Shown here piece by piece: positions 16,775-25,829 of a stretch of DNA of 51,251 nucleotides; position 1 is the stretch's first letter; every line of letters begins with the position of its first letter. Source of the stretch: Clostridiales bacterium (GTDB lineage Bacteria > Bacillota > Clostridia > Lachnospirales > Lachnospiraceae); contig JAJPZY010000039.1 in NCBI GenBank assembly GCA_021204085.1, forward strand, positions 1 through 51,251, given 5' to 3'. The translations under genes were made by a program, and so were the position numbers. The notes beneath the pieces were generated by a model that had not been told where the DNA came from, did no database searches, and saw only the letters and a list, made by a program, of their open reading frames with translations.

Positions 16775-18583
16775 ATGGATAATTTAGAACTTATTACTCG
16801 CATCGAAGATCTGGAGCGCGAGATCGCAGCATTGCCTCCCGGCAATATTGCAACCAAGAAAATTAAGGGAAAGAAATACTACTATTACCGCATCACAAAA
16901 AATAAAAAGCGTACAGAAACCTATGTAGACTTCGGTCAGGTTGAGGAACTCCGCGGACAAATTGAAAAAAGAAAAACTTTGGAAGCGGAATTAAAGAAAC
17001 TGCGACATCTATTGCCCATTGAAAAGACGGCAAAAGGAAACGAGCCGGTGCACAGCTTCTCCACTTATACCCGAATTGGCTCTCAATTAGAAAGCCTTGC
17101 CTCCCCGGTTCGGAAATACAGACATCGTGAATGCTACAAAAACCTTTCTGATTATGTGTTCGGGGAACAGCAGGATAAGGTATTCATATTATATGGCCTG
17201 AGACGAACCGGTAAGACGACGCTGATCCGCCAGGTGCTCCTGGAGATGACCCCGGAACAGCTGGCACAGGCTGCCTTCATTCAAATCAAAACGACAGATA
17301 CCCTTTCAGAAATCAACGCAGATTTGCAATACCTGGAACAGCAAAATTTCAAGTATGTTTTCATTGACGAAGTAACCCTGATGGCGGATTTTATCGAAGG
17401 TGCCGCCCTCTTCTCTGACATTTATGCCAGCAGCGGCATGAAAATTGTACTTTCTGGCACCGATTCTCTCGGATTCCTTTTTAGCAGGGACGAGCAGCTT
17501 TATGACCGCTGCATCCTCCTTCACACCACGTTTATCCCATACAGGGAATTTGAAAATGTGCTGGGCATCCGGGGCATTGATGAATATATCCGCTATGGCG
17601 GCACCATGAGCATGGGAGGTATCAACTATAATAAAACATCCACTTTTGCCAGCAAGGAGAGCGCTGATGAATATATCGACAGCGCAATTGCCAGAAACAT
17701 TCAGCATTCCCTGAAATATTACCAGAATGGCGGTCACTTCCGGCATCTATACGATCTCTATGAAAGAGGAGAACTGACCAGTGCTGTAAATCGTGTCATG
17801 GAAGATATGAACCATCGCTTCACCAGGGAAGTTCTGACCCGCACCTTTGTATCCGGCGACCTGGCCATTTCTGCCCGCAACCTTCTGCATGATCGCACTG
17901 ACCCGATTGATCTTATGCAGAACATGGATCGCGAATCTGTAACAGATATCTACCGAAAGTTACTGGATATCCTCAACAAAGAAGAACAGACGGTGGAGAT
18001 TGACGAAACGCACGGTTACCAGATCATGGAGTATCTTACCCTTCTGGATCTGGTTATAAAGGTTGACCTGCTGCATTTTCCAAATGTCAATCTGCGGGAG
18101 AAAATCACAATCATCAGCCAACCTGGTATGCGCTATGCACAAGCCAATGCCCTCGTAAACAGCCTGCTGATGGATGAAAAATTTAATACTCTTTCTGCCC
18201 TGGAGCGCAATCGTATTCTGATGCGTATCCTCAGTGAAATCAAAGGCAGAATGATGGAGGATATTGTTCTTCTGGAAACCAGTCTTGCCCATCCGGACAA
18301 GATGGTCTTTCAGCTTCAATTCGCCATTGGAGAATTTGATATGGTTATCCACAACCCCCTCACATTAACCTGTGAAATTTATGAAGTGAAATACAGCGAG
18401 AAAATTGTTCCGAACCAGTACCGGCATCTGGTTGACCTCGAAAAATGCGCCGCAACGGAACACCGCTTTGGCACCATCACCGGGAAGTATGTAATCTACC
18501 GAGGGGAATCGAATGAGTTCGAAGGCATACACTACCTCAATGTGGAAGAATATCTCAAATCACTTGCTAAGGAATTGCCGTGA
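16775..18583 (+). CDS. large ATPase with DUF6788-like N-terminus and nuclease-like C-terminus
   Basis: 602 residues from the ATG at 16775, chosen for the GGAGGTG just upstream. Residues 1-75 are a basic, coiled-coil-prone segment with KIKGKKYYYYRITKNKKRTE, reminiscent of the short DUF6788 proteins. The ATPase core has Walker A YGLRRTGKTTLIRQ near residue 142, Walker B KYVFIDEVTLM near 192 and LSGTDSLGF. The C-terminus has a D...E-x-K pattern (GEFDMVIHNP ... YEVKYSEK) like DUF4143 PD-(D/E)XK domains. Function is unknown. It is a single gene with its own terminator. Confidence 0.85.
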   Translation: MDNLELITRIEDLEREIAALPPGNIATKKIKGKKYYYYRITKNKKRTETYVDFGQVEELRGQIEKRKTLEAELKKLRHLLPIEKTAKGNEPVHSFSTYTRIGSQLESLASPVRKYRHRECYKNLSDYVFGEQQDKVFILYGLRRTGKTTLIRQVLLEMTPEQLAQAAFIQIKTTDTLSEINADLQYLEQQNFKYVFIDEVTLMADFIEGAALFSDIYASSGMKIVLSGTDSLGFLFSRDEQLYDRCILLHTTFIPYREFENVLGIRGIDEYIRYGGTMSMGGINYNKTSTFASKESADEYIDSAIARNIQHSLKYYQNGGHFRHLYDLYERGELTSAVNRVMEDMNHRFTREVLTRTFVSGDLAISARNLLHDRTDPIDLMQNMDRESVTDIYRKLLDILNKEEQTVEIDETHGYQIMEYLTLLDLVIKVDLLHFPNVNLREKITIISQPGMRYAQANALVNSLLMDEKFNTLSALERNRILMRILSEIKGRMMEDIVLLETSLAHPDKMVFQLQFAIGEFDMVIHNPLTLTCEIYEVKYSEKIVPNQYRHLVDLEKCAATEHRFGTITGKYVIYRGESNEFEGIHYLNVEEYLKSLAKELP

Positions 18584-18670
18584 AATAATATGTACAGATT
18601 GTGCTGAATGATGCGTAAAGCTCAGTCTTTAAAACCGGAGGTGCAGCGGGCTGCATCGAAAATGTCATTT

Positions 18671-18703
18671 GGGGCTGTTGAACGTCAAATTCAAAACAGC
18701 CCC
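18671..18703 (+). terminator. terminator of the large ATPase gene
   Basis: GGGGCTGTT-GAA and TTC-AA-AACAGCCCC form a strong stem with a two-base bulge, followed by ATTAATTTTTA, 88 bases after the stop. Confidence 0.75.
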
Positions 18704-19101
18704 ATTAATTTTTAAGAATCACATTTTCTGATCGTCTATTTCATTTTTCGCGGAAATCACTCCCACCGCTCCTTATTTTCCGCGTACAATTCCGGCAAAA
18801 TGGCAGCTAGGTTCGAAATTCCGTGTAACTATTCAGGACAGTACTTCGCACTTGCTGCAAAGTGCGTCTGATGATGTAAATTACTGGAGCCCCTATTCCA
18901 ATTTGGCATAGCAGCACAAAAATAATTCGTTTTTCTTTTCATGGCTTTCCCTATATACTGAAATCAACTGATAGCACTGCCAGATAAATGCAGCAAAACA
19001 GGGAAATCACCTAATATGCAGCTTTCTAACCGCTCAGACACATCACGAGCCTGCTTATCGACAACACATACATAATCAAAAACAAAAAGGGGAGCACTGA
19101 C
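18704..19101. other. gene-free interval before the UroD-like gene
   Basis: About 400 bases without a credible reading frame. It holds a hairpin CGCACTT/AAGTGCG near 18846-18867 and a TATACT near 18953. The bases GTAACTATTCAG near 18823 also occur just after the LysR gene near 16678, perhaps an old repeat. A promoter for the 19102 gene is likely, but no convincing -35/-10 pair was found. Confidence 0.5.
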
Positions 19102-20052
19102 ATGACACCAAGAGAAAATATGCTGGCGGCATACCAACATGAAAAACCAGAATGGGTACCAAACGGATTTACAGACTATGATCTCTGGTTCTCCTACGGA
19201 GAGCGCTATTTCGGGGAGAGCAGCGGAGATGACTGGTTCGGTGTAAACTGGACTTTCACACCCGAGCTGAATTCCCAGACGGAGACACCGGGACAGGAAG
19301 TCGTAGAAGATCTGGAAAACTGGAAAGAAGACATCCGCTTCCCGGATCTGGACTCTTATGACTGGTCTGCGATCGCCGCGGAAGCAACCAAAGACTGGGA
19401 CCGCGAAAATCGCATGTCGCTGTGCATGTTTTTAAACGGACCTTTCGAACGCATGATGAGCCTGATGGGATTTGAAAACGCCGTCTGTGCTTTTCTGGAG
19501 ACTCCGGATGAAGTACACGAATTCTTTGACGCGCTGACCGATTACAAATGCCGCTACCTGAAAATTCTGAAAGAATACTTTGGATTTGATATCATTGTAT
19601 ATCATGACGACTGGGGCAACAACCAGAATATGTTTTTCTCCATGGATATGTGGCGGGAGTTTATCAAACCATATATCAAGAGGGTCATTGACTGCACACA
19701 CGAGCTGGGAATGATCTTTGAAATGCATTCCTGCGGCTATATCAAACCTACGGTTCCGGACCTCGTGGAGATGGGAATTGACGCGCTGCAGCCGCTTCAG
19801 TATTGCAACGAAGTGGAAGACATCAAAAAAGAGTTCGGCGATCAGATTCTGCTCAGCGGAGGATTTAATACCCAGGAAGTATTAGAACACCCGGGCGCCA
19901 CGGAAGAAGAGATACGGCAGGAAGTACGCCGGGCACTGGATTCCCTTGCTCAAAATGGCGGCTACTGTGCCAACGCCCCCATCATCAATAGCAAAGTGTT
20001 GGAAATCGTAAGTGACGAAATCACGTCATATGGACGGAATTATTACAAATAA
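19102..20052 (+). CDS. UroD-like corrinoid methyltransferase
   Basis: 316 residues of the uroporphyrinogen decarboxylase superfamily, in the branch used by corrinoid-dependent methyltransferases (MtaA, CmuA, O-demethylases). The barrel starts MTPRENMLAAYQHEKPEWVP. The zinc-type His209-x-Cys211 lies in MHSCGYIKP, with a third candidate ligand in YCANAP near residue 287. True heme-pathway HemE motifs are absent. It probably demethylates a methoxylated or methylated donor, or passes the methyl group to an acceptor; the substrate is unknown. A LysR gene follows in the same direction. Confidence 0.88.
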   Translation: MTPRENMLAAYQHEKPEWVPNGFTDYDLWFSYGERYFGESSGDDWFGVNWTFTPELNSQTETPGQEVVEDLENWKEDIRFPDLDSYDWSAIAAEATKDWDRENRMSLCMFLNGPFERMMSLMGFENAVCAFLETPDEVHEFFDALTDYKCRYLKILKEYFGFDIIVYHDDWGNNQNMFFSMDMWREFIKPYIKRVIDCTHELGMIFEMHSCGYIKPTVPDLVEMGIDALQPLQYCNEVEDIKKEFGDQILLSGGFNTQEVLEHPGATEEEIRQEVRRALDSLAQNGGYCANAPIINSKVLEIVSDEITSYGRNYYK

Positions 20053-20069
20053 CAATTGATTTATTTTTT

Positions 20070-20094
20070 AAGCGGGAGCCTTCTGTTCCCGCTT
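20070..20094 (+). terminator. terminator of the UroD-like gene
   Basis: AAGCGGGA and TCCCGCTT pair around a 9-base loop and are followed by TTCTAATTT, 18 bases after the stop. Confidence 0.75.
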
Positions 20095-20321
20095 TTCTAA
20101 TTTAAACAAACATGTTATGATGAACCTGGTCTCATTATTTATATATCACAGATTTATAATACCATGTGTATAAAGAGCATAAGAAACCATAGCGATTTCG
20201 CGTCTCTGTCTGTATGGTTTACGTTTACGAAATTATAAGCTCAGGCTTGCACATGGAAAAACGAAAACTCCCTCACTAATGTCAAGGCCGTCAACCAAAG
20301 GACGGCGGAACGGAGATTCTT

Positions 20322-21239
20322 ATGCACAATGTCGACATCCGGAATGTCAGCATCGGACAAATGCAGTATTTCGTAAAAGTAGCAGAATACCGAAACATTA
20401 CGAAAGCGGCAAAGTTTTTTAACCTGAGCCAGCCTACGCTGAGCAAAAAGCTGCAGAGTCTGGAATCACAGCTGGATCTGCAATTGTTTTTCAGAGACAA
20501 AAATAAAATCACACTCACGCCGGTAGGCCGCTACCTGTACGATGCATGGAAGGATGGTCTGCAGCATATAGAGGATGAGATTCAGTATGCACATGTACTG
20601 CAGACCGGGCAGACTAAGAGTCTGGTCATCGGATGTCTGGACTCCTTTTCCCCGGATTGTTTCCTGCTGCCCCTCATGAATTTCTTTCGCGCGAACCACC
20701 CGGACGTCCGTCTGCGGCTGGAATCCGATGCCGCATGGGATATCCGCCGGATGCTGATTCAGAAAGAAGCGGATATCATCTTTTCCATTTATTACGACTT
20801 TGATCAGAAAGAACTGGAGCACATTTCCTGGCAGAAGCTGGGGAAAACACCCCACTGTGCCTGCATGAAAAAAACAAATCCGCTGGCAAAAAAAGACGTA
20901 CTGTCCGTGGAAGATCTGCGCCAATCTGATTTCATCTGCATTTCACCGCAGTATCTGCCGGAGTATGTGAAAATGCTGCATGAGCTGTGCAGTCCATTTG
21001 GTTTTTCCCCAAACATCACAAATTATGTTTCCTCCGCAAACTCTCTGACCTTAAATATCCAGACAGACCGGGATATCTTTGTCTGCGACAAATACTATGC
21101 AGACTTAAACAGCAAAGAACACCGCAAAATTCCCATCGCCGGAACAGAGAGCGGATTTGTAATGGCATGGAGAAACGATAACGATAAACCCTATCTGCAG
21201 AAATTTATAAATACCACATTATCTCTGTACGAGCAATAG
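20322..21239 (+). CDS. LysR-family transcriptional regulator
   Basis: A complete 305-residue LysR protein. The winged helix-turn-helix (MQYFVKVAEYRNITKAAKFF, LSQPTLSKKLQSLESQLDLQ) spans about residues 10-70, and the effector domain begins near KSLVIGCLDSF. It lies 270 bases after the UroD-like gene at 19102-20052 and probably regulates it. The interval has an AAACCATA/TATGGTTT inverted repeat near 20185-20222. The gene ends with TAG, so amber serves as an ordinary stop in this genome. Confidence 0.92.
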   Translation: MHNVDIRNVSIGQMQYFVKVAEYRNITKAAKFFNLSQPTLSKKLQSLESQLDLQLFFRDKNKITLTPVGRYLYDAWKDGLQHIEDEIQYAHVLQTGQTKSLVIGCLDSFSPDCFLLPLMNFFRANHPDVRLRLESDAAWDIRRMLIQKEADIIFSIYYDFDQKELEHISWQKLGKTPHCACMKKTNPLAKKDVLSVEDLRQSDFICISPQYLPEYVKMLHELCSPFGFSPNITNYVSSANSLTLNIQTDRDIFVCDKYYADLNSKEHRKIPIAGTESGFVMAWRNDNDKPYLQKFINTTLSLYEQ

Positions 21240-21310
21240 CCATTCAAAAAAACACCAAGAATAAGGTTGTTCTTTAAAAGCGGAAAGAAAAACCCCCTGG
21301 ATGTCCTTTT

Positions 21311-22185
21311 TCAATCATTTATACAGCTTCGCTGCTCAGTAAAATTCCCCCGTGCGCAGGCCGTCACATCTGCCCCCTGCAAGATTGAGCCAAGATTGGT
21401 GGTCAGATCTTTTTTCCTGACCGTATGCTCCACAGAAGTAACTGCGATCACACCGCACTCCCGGACTTTCTCCTTTGCGCGGGTCTCAGCAATATCGCTC
21501 GCACGGGCCACGGCATCTTCCATGTTGCCGAAAGATTCTTTCTCTTCTCCGTAAACGATGTATTGTTCCCCCTCTTCATCCCACTGGCTGATCTCATATT
21601 CCACACGGACATGCACAGTTTCATAGACACAGGCGTCCCCGAGAAGCGCTCCCAGCGCATTGGAAACATCGGCATAAGTCGGGACACGCGCGGTCGTATG
21701 CAGCGCCCGCGCTACATCATCCAGAAAAACGTGAACCGGCGCACCGACGCCAAGGAGAACCGCGGGTGATGAAAAGGTATTCCGGTAAAATCCCTGCTGC
21801 TCTCCATCGTACTCCACCGCAAACGCATCTTTCGCAAAACTTTCCAGTTCATCCGGAACGCTAAGTTTACGCTTTCCCTCATGTCCATCCTTCCACAGAA
21901 TGCTAACCAGATTGCAAAACAGCTTCTCCCGCACAAGGCGGTATACCTCATCCGCGACCTCATCTACCTGCTCTGCCCTTCTGTCAGTGCACTTCGCGAT
22001 AAACACGGCGGCACAACGGGCTGCGGCGACGGCCTCCTCAGGATGTGCCATCCCGGTCCGATCCCCTTCTCCAGCTTTTCATGGGTCGTCGATGATTTTG
22101 CGTACGCCAATATTTCTTCTTTTTCCAAATCGTAAACAACAGCGTCTGTGCAGGTGCCTCCGGTGTCTATACCAATTCCGATCAT
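21311..22185 (-). pseudogene. hydantoinase/oxoprolinase family gene with large internal deletion
   Basis: The N-terminus from the ATG at 22185 (MIGIGIDTGGTCTDAVVYDL, then SSTTHEKLEKGIG) is the start of a hydantoinase A/oxoprolinase subunit. The sequence then jumps, out of frame near 22070, to a C-terminal piece of about 245 residues (MAHPEEAVAAARCAAVFIAK ... LGSILQGADVTACARGNF). Intact relatives are about 550-700 residues, so roughly half the gene is gone. Such ASKHA proteins accompany corrinoid methyltransferase genes in some Clostridia. The ribosome site TGGAGA before the ATG is still present. Confidence 0.8.
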
Positions 22186-22358
22186 GGTTTTTCTCCATTC
22201 ACTCTCTGTCAATAAATACTGATATAATTATACAAAACCCCATTCCTCACTGTATATTATTTTTTTGACTTTTCTGTCAAATCTTTAATATAATGAATTT
22301 TACATCTTTTTGTCCCAAACATCCGGATTCCCTTATTTTTGATATAGTTTAAACGAAA

Positions 22359-22388
22359 GCGGCACCCCGGCCAAAGCCAGGATGCCGC
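22359..22388 (-). terminator. terminator of the amber-containing UroD-like gene
   Basis: GCGGCA...TGCCGC arms with inner CCTGGC/GCCGGG-type pairing form a strong GC stem, followed on the minus strand by TTTCGTTT. It lies 20 bases past the TAA at 22410-22408 and about 75 bases past the in-frame TAG, so it fits a gene ending at the TAA. Confidence 0.75.
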
Positions 22389-22407
22389 AGCAATCAAACA
22401 ATTCTAA

Positions 22408-23394
22408 TTATTTTTTGAAAATATCCGCCCCGTAGCGGTTCACCTCATCCATGTAGATCAACTAGTTCTTCTCCACCGCCGGGATGTAATAAGGGATATA
22501 TCTCCCCTGCCCGCAATGAGCATCCATACCGCGGCGAACCTCCGCGCGGATATCTTCCTCTGTCGCTTCCGGGCTGTCGATAATACGATTATTCAGTCCG
22601 CCCATGATTGTGATCTGATCGCCGTATTTTTTCATCACATCATCCACATCATTTTCTACCATCAGGGGCTCCAGCACATCCACGCCGATCTCGATCAGAT
22701 CCGGGATGATCTGTTTGATATAGCCGCAGGAATGATGGATATAAAGGCATCCGTGCTCGTGAATCCGCTGCGTGTATTTCTCCTCACAGGGTTTGATGAA
22801 CTCTCTCCACAAATCCGGTGAGAAGAACATATTGTTGTTCGTGCCCCAGTCGTCATGCATGTGGATGCAGTCCGGATGCAGATACTTCACGGCATAGTCG
22901 ATGCACTTTAATTTATACTCACACATGGCATCAAAAAATTCATGCACTTCATCCGGGAACTCATAAAAAGCGCAGAGCGCGTTTTCCATGCCGATCAGCT
23001 GATTCATCCGCTCAAATGTGCCGGAGAGAATCAGATAGCTGACAACATCCTCCTCGGGGTTTACATGCATCCCGGCGCACATGCCTCCGAAAATATCCGC
23101 CATCGGCATATAATCGATGGGCGGGAACTTTACATGATCCTTCCACTCATCCATATCGTCGAACATCTTATAATTTTTCGCCACGGTATTGCCGTCTACA
23201 ATAGGATTCGGACCCTGATTCGTCCAGAGCACGCCCCAGGCGTCAGCTCCTGTTCCGTAAGGGTCAAAATTCTCCAGGTCAATGAAACGGTCACCCGGAA
23301 ACACAACATCCTTCATCGTAGAATAAACTTCCGGAATAAACTCCGCTTTCTCCCCGCGCAACAACGCCAGCAACGCTTCTCTTCTTGTCTGCAT
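22408..23394 (-). CDS. UroD-like corrinoid methyltransferase with in-frame amber codon
   Basis: From the ATG at 23394 (behind AGAGGAGAA) the frame runs 311 codons to TAG at 22464-22462. It then continues in the same frame for 17 codons, LIYMDEVNRYGADIFKK, to TAA at 22408. That tail matches the closing helix of the sister proteins (WYEAVEKYGKY, VSDEITSYGRNYYK), so the TAG interrupts a conserved region. His221-x-Cys223 in HHSCGYIKQ and the HMHDDWG strand are intact. Either the protein is clipped by 18 residues or amber is read through. A LysR gene lies upstream. Confidence 0.85.
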
Positions 23395-23554
23395 ACTGTT
23401 CTCCTCTCTTCCTGTGCCCGCGGGTTTCACCCGCGCCTAATAATAACCGTTCGGTAACTTACAAAAAGGATAGCACAAAAACGGCGGAGTACATAGCAGT
23501 TTTTTCTTACACTGGATGAAACTTCAGATTTCAGTTCAAATAAATTCTGTCCTC

Positions 23555-24445
23555 TCACCCCAACTTCATTTCCTCCATAATTTCATCTACAATCTTATCC
23601 AGCTCGTGGCGGCTCCCCGCAGGATTATAGATCAGCGCAGCATAAAACCAGAACTCCCTCCCGGGGAAGTCAAAATACTTCATTTTTGCCTGATCCATAT
23701 AGACATAAGCACGGGGGAAGACGGCAAACGCCTCTCCTTGCTGAAGCAGCGCAAACATCGTCTGGAAGTTTCCAACCTCCTGAATCTGTCTACACGGGAT
23801 ATTTTTATAAAAACTTTCTTCCGCCGGAACTGTATAGTATCCCGTATCCATCTTCATCTTCAGGAAGGTCTCACGCAGCATATCTTCCCTTGTAATCTCC
23901 TGTTTCACCGCCCAGGGATGATAGAGGGAGACAATCACCTGCACCGGATGCTTTTCGAGATACAGTATTCTGCAATCTCCCCAGTCGTCCTCCTCGTGGG
24001 TGTTGGTCAGCAGAAGATCAATTTTTCCCTGCATCAGCAAGGACCTGCCTTCCGCCAGTTCCACCAGGTTCAGATTAATCTGATAATCCGAATAGGTTCC
24101 AAGCAGCAGCGAAATCAACGGCGTCACCAGCGTTTCCTGCGGGAGAGCAGAAAAAATTCCAATATTAATTTGTTTCTTAGACTCTGCAGCCCTCGCCTTA
24201 AGCTCTTCCTCCGCGCGTATCAGCTCCCGGTCAATCGCCGAATACCGCCGGTACGCCTCCTCCCCCAGCGCAGTCAGACGCACACCCCTGGAGGAGCGTT
24301 CAAACAGATCTCCGCCCAGTTCCTCCTCCATCAGTCGGATCTGACGCGTCAGCGCCTGGGAAGACACATACATCTTAGCGGCTGCTTTCGAAAAGCTTCC
24401 CTCCTGCGCCGCACTTAAAAAATAGCGAATTCTCTGATAGACCAT
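23555..24445 (-). CDS. LysR-family transcriptional regulator
   Basis: 296 residues with an N-terminal winged helix (IRYFLSAAQEGSFSKAAAKM, SSQALTRQIRLMEEELGGDL) and an effector domain from about residue 90 (QINIGIFSALPQETLVTPLI). It lies upstream of, and codirectional with, the UroD-like gene at 22408-23394, about 160 bases apart, and probably regulates it. The effector is unknown. Confidence 0.92.
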   Translation of the reverse strand: MVYQRIRYFLSAAQEGSFSKAAAKMYVSSQALTRQIRLMEEELGGDLFERSSRGVRLTALGEEAYRRYSAIDRELIRAEEELKARAAESKKQINIGIFSALPQETLVTPLISLLLGTYSDYQINLNLVELAEGRSLLMQGKIDLLLTNTHEEDDWGDCRILYLEKHPVQVIVSLYHPWAVKQEITREDMLRETFLKMKMDTGYYTVPAEESFYKNIPCRQIQEVGNFQTMFALLQQGEAFAVFPRAYVYMDQAKMKYFDFPGREFWFYAALIYNPAGSRHELDKIVDEIMEEMKLG

Positions 24446-24512
24446 AGAAATCCCCCTTATGCCTCCAGTGTATCACACTTCCTGAAATAATCCATATTTT
24501 TCACCGAAAAAC

Positions 24513-24570
24513 AGGACGATTGTGAAACACCTCCGCAAAAAACAAATCGCCGGCACCTCACAATCGTCCT
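24513..24570 (-). terminator. terminator of the MtaA-like gene
   Basis: AGGACGATTGTGA (24513-24525) and its exact complement (24558-24570) make a 13-base stem with a 32-base loop, followed on the minus strand by GTTTTT. It starts 21 bases past the stop at 24592. Confidence 0.75.
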
Positions 24571-24591
24571 TTATATATCCAAATCTAAATT

Positions 24592-25650
24592 TTACTTTGC
24601 GTAGAACTCATTCAATGCGTCAAAAAACGCCTGCACATTATCCCAGTTGGAGAGAGGCGGGATGTCGCAGCCGGAGGATGGCACAAAGTTCGGGTAGGAA
24701 GCACACTTCTCCATCAGATTCAGTGTCTCCTCCCTCACCGATTCCGGTGTCCCGTTGCGGAACTGGCCGGCCGGGTCAATATTGCCCATAGCAATGATAT
24801 CGGCCGGAATCTTCGGCATCATGTCCGCTATGTCGATCGCGTTACCGAAATGAAGTACCCGGCAGCCGTTCTGCGCGATGGAGTTGATCTGCTGCACCGT
24901 GCAGTTGCCGCAGTTGTGGTACGCTACAAGGAAATCATCGGTCTGGGTTGCCTCCACAATCTTCTTCATATAATCACAGGAGAACTCCTCCTCCAGAGAC
25001 GGGGACAGCAGGCCTGCCAGGGGCTCCGCCACCAAAACGCCGTTTGCGCCGACCGCCTTATAAGCGTTGATATATTTAATGATAAATTCTGAAACTTTCT
25101 CCAATACCGTATGTACCATATCCGGCTCGTCATAACAGTAAATCATTGCTTCTGTGACATCCATCAGTCTTCCGGCCAGGGAGAACGGTCCGATCACGCC
25201 GGCAAATACCGGTCTGTCGTCAATCAGCTTTACTGCTTTCTCGATCGCATCAATATAAATCTGTGTGCGCCCCGCACCAATCTCAGGCACCTGAAGTGCG
25301 TCCGCATCCTCCTCAGAATTGACAATGCTTCCGGTTACCGTCGGCACCTCATCATCAGAAAAATGAACCGTCGAACCAAACGCCTCCGCCTCCAGAGACA
25401 GATCCATCATGCTGACGGAAGCCGCTGCCTCCGGTGTTGCGTCCGCCACGATTTTCATCGCCTGCGCCTGCAGGTCACTGGACGCGATCAGCTCTTTTAC
25501 CGTAATTCCCATCTTCTGAATTGCGGGGAACGAAAGAACCAGAAAGCCCTGCTTTTTCTCCGCTGCCAGAGTATTGTCTACCCATTCCATCATGTTTTGC
25601 TTCATACTCTTTTTTGTCACTATCCGCGGTTCACCGGGCACTGCGGACAC
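24592..25650 (-). CDS. MtaA/MtbA-like UroD-family methyltransferase
   Basis: About 350 residues, close to methylcobamide:coenzyme M methyltransferase MtaA in size and pattern. The zinc motif is AYHNCGNC, followed by VLHFGNAIDIADMMPKIPAD and AMGNIDPAGQFRNGTPESVR. Clostridia lack coenzyme M, so the acceptor is more likely tetrahydrofolate or another carrier (inference). The start is uncertain: TTG at 25653 or GTG at 25650 follow AAAGGAGAG, and GTG has the better spacing. It is divergent from the PocR-domain AraC gene, its likely regulator, and lies 1.4 kb downstream of the B12 riboswitch on the same strand. Confidence 0.87.
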   Translation of the reverse strand: MSAVPGEPRIVTKKSMKQNMMEWVDNTLAAEKKQGFLVLSFPAIQKMGITVKELIASSDLQAQAMKIVADATPEAAASVSMMDLSLEAEAFGSTVHFSDDEVPTVTGSIVNSEEDADALQVPEIGAGRTQIYIDAIEKAVKLIDDRPVFAGVIGPFSLAGRLMDVTEAMIYCYDEPDMVHTVLEKVSEFIIKYINAYKAVGANGVLVAEPLAGLLSPSLEEEFSCDYMKKIVEATQTDDFLVAYHNCGNCTVQQINSIAQNGCRVLHFGNAIDIADMMPKIPADIIAMGNIDPAGQFRNGTPESVREETLNLMEKCASYPNFVPSSGCDIPPLSNWDNVQAFFDALNEFYAK

Positions 25651-25776
25651 CAACTCTCCTTTCTTTATTTAACGATTTGATCATGATTGTGACCTAAGTA
25701 TACTATCAGCATGTGCTTTAGTTTTTTATTTTTTTTCAGATTATTTTGTTTTTTTTACCACATAGTCTTTTCTCTG

Positions 25777-25785
25777 TGCTATACT
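25777..25785 (+). promoter_or_regulatory. extended -10 of the PocR-domain regulator gene
   Basis: TGC followed by TATACT forms an extended -10, 45 bases upstream of the ATG. The -35 region is weak, which is compatible with an activated promoter. Long T-tracts lie upstream, around 25720-25757. Confidence 0.5.
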
Positions 25786-25829
25786 GATAAAAATGTAAAA
25801 AAATCGCAAACCAGATAAGGGGAATCATC

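Noticed and set aside
19102..23394. UroD-like genes as heme-pathway HemE
   Set aside because: They lack HemE motifs, carry the His-x-Cys zinc site of methyltransferases and sit beside corrinoid-protein genes and LysR regulators.
23516..24418. A 300-residue plus-strand frame over the LysR gene
   Set aside because: Antisense of a well-conserved LysR protein; composition is not protein-like.
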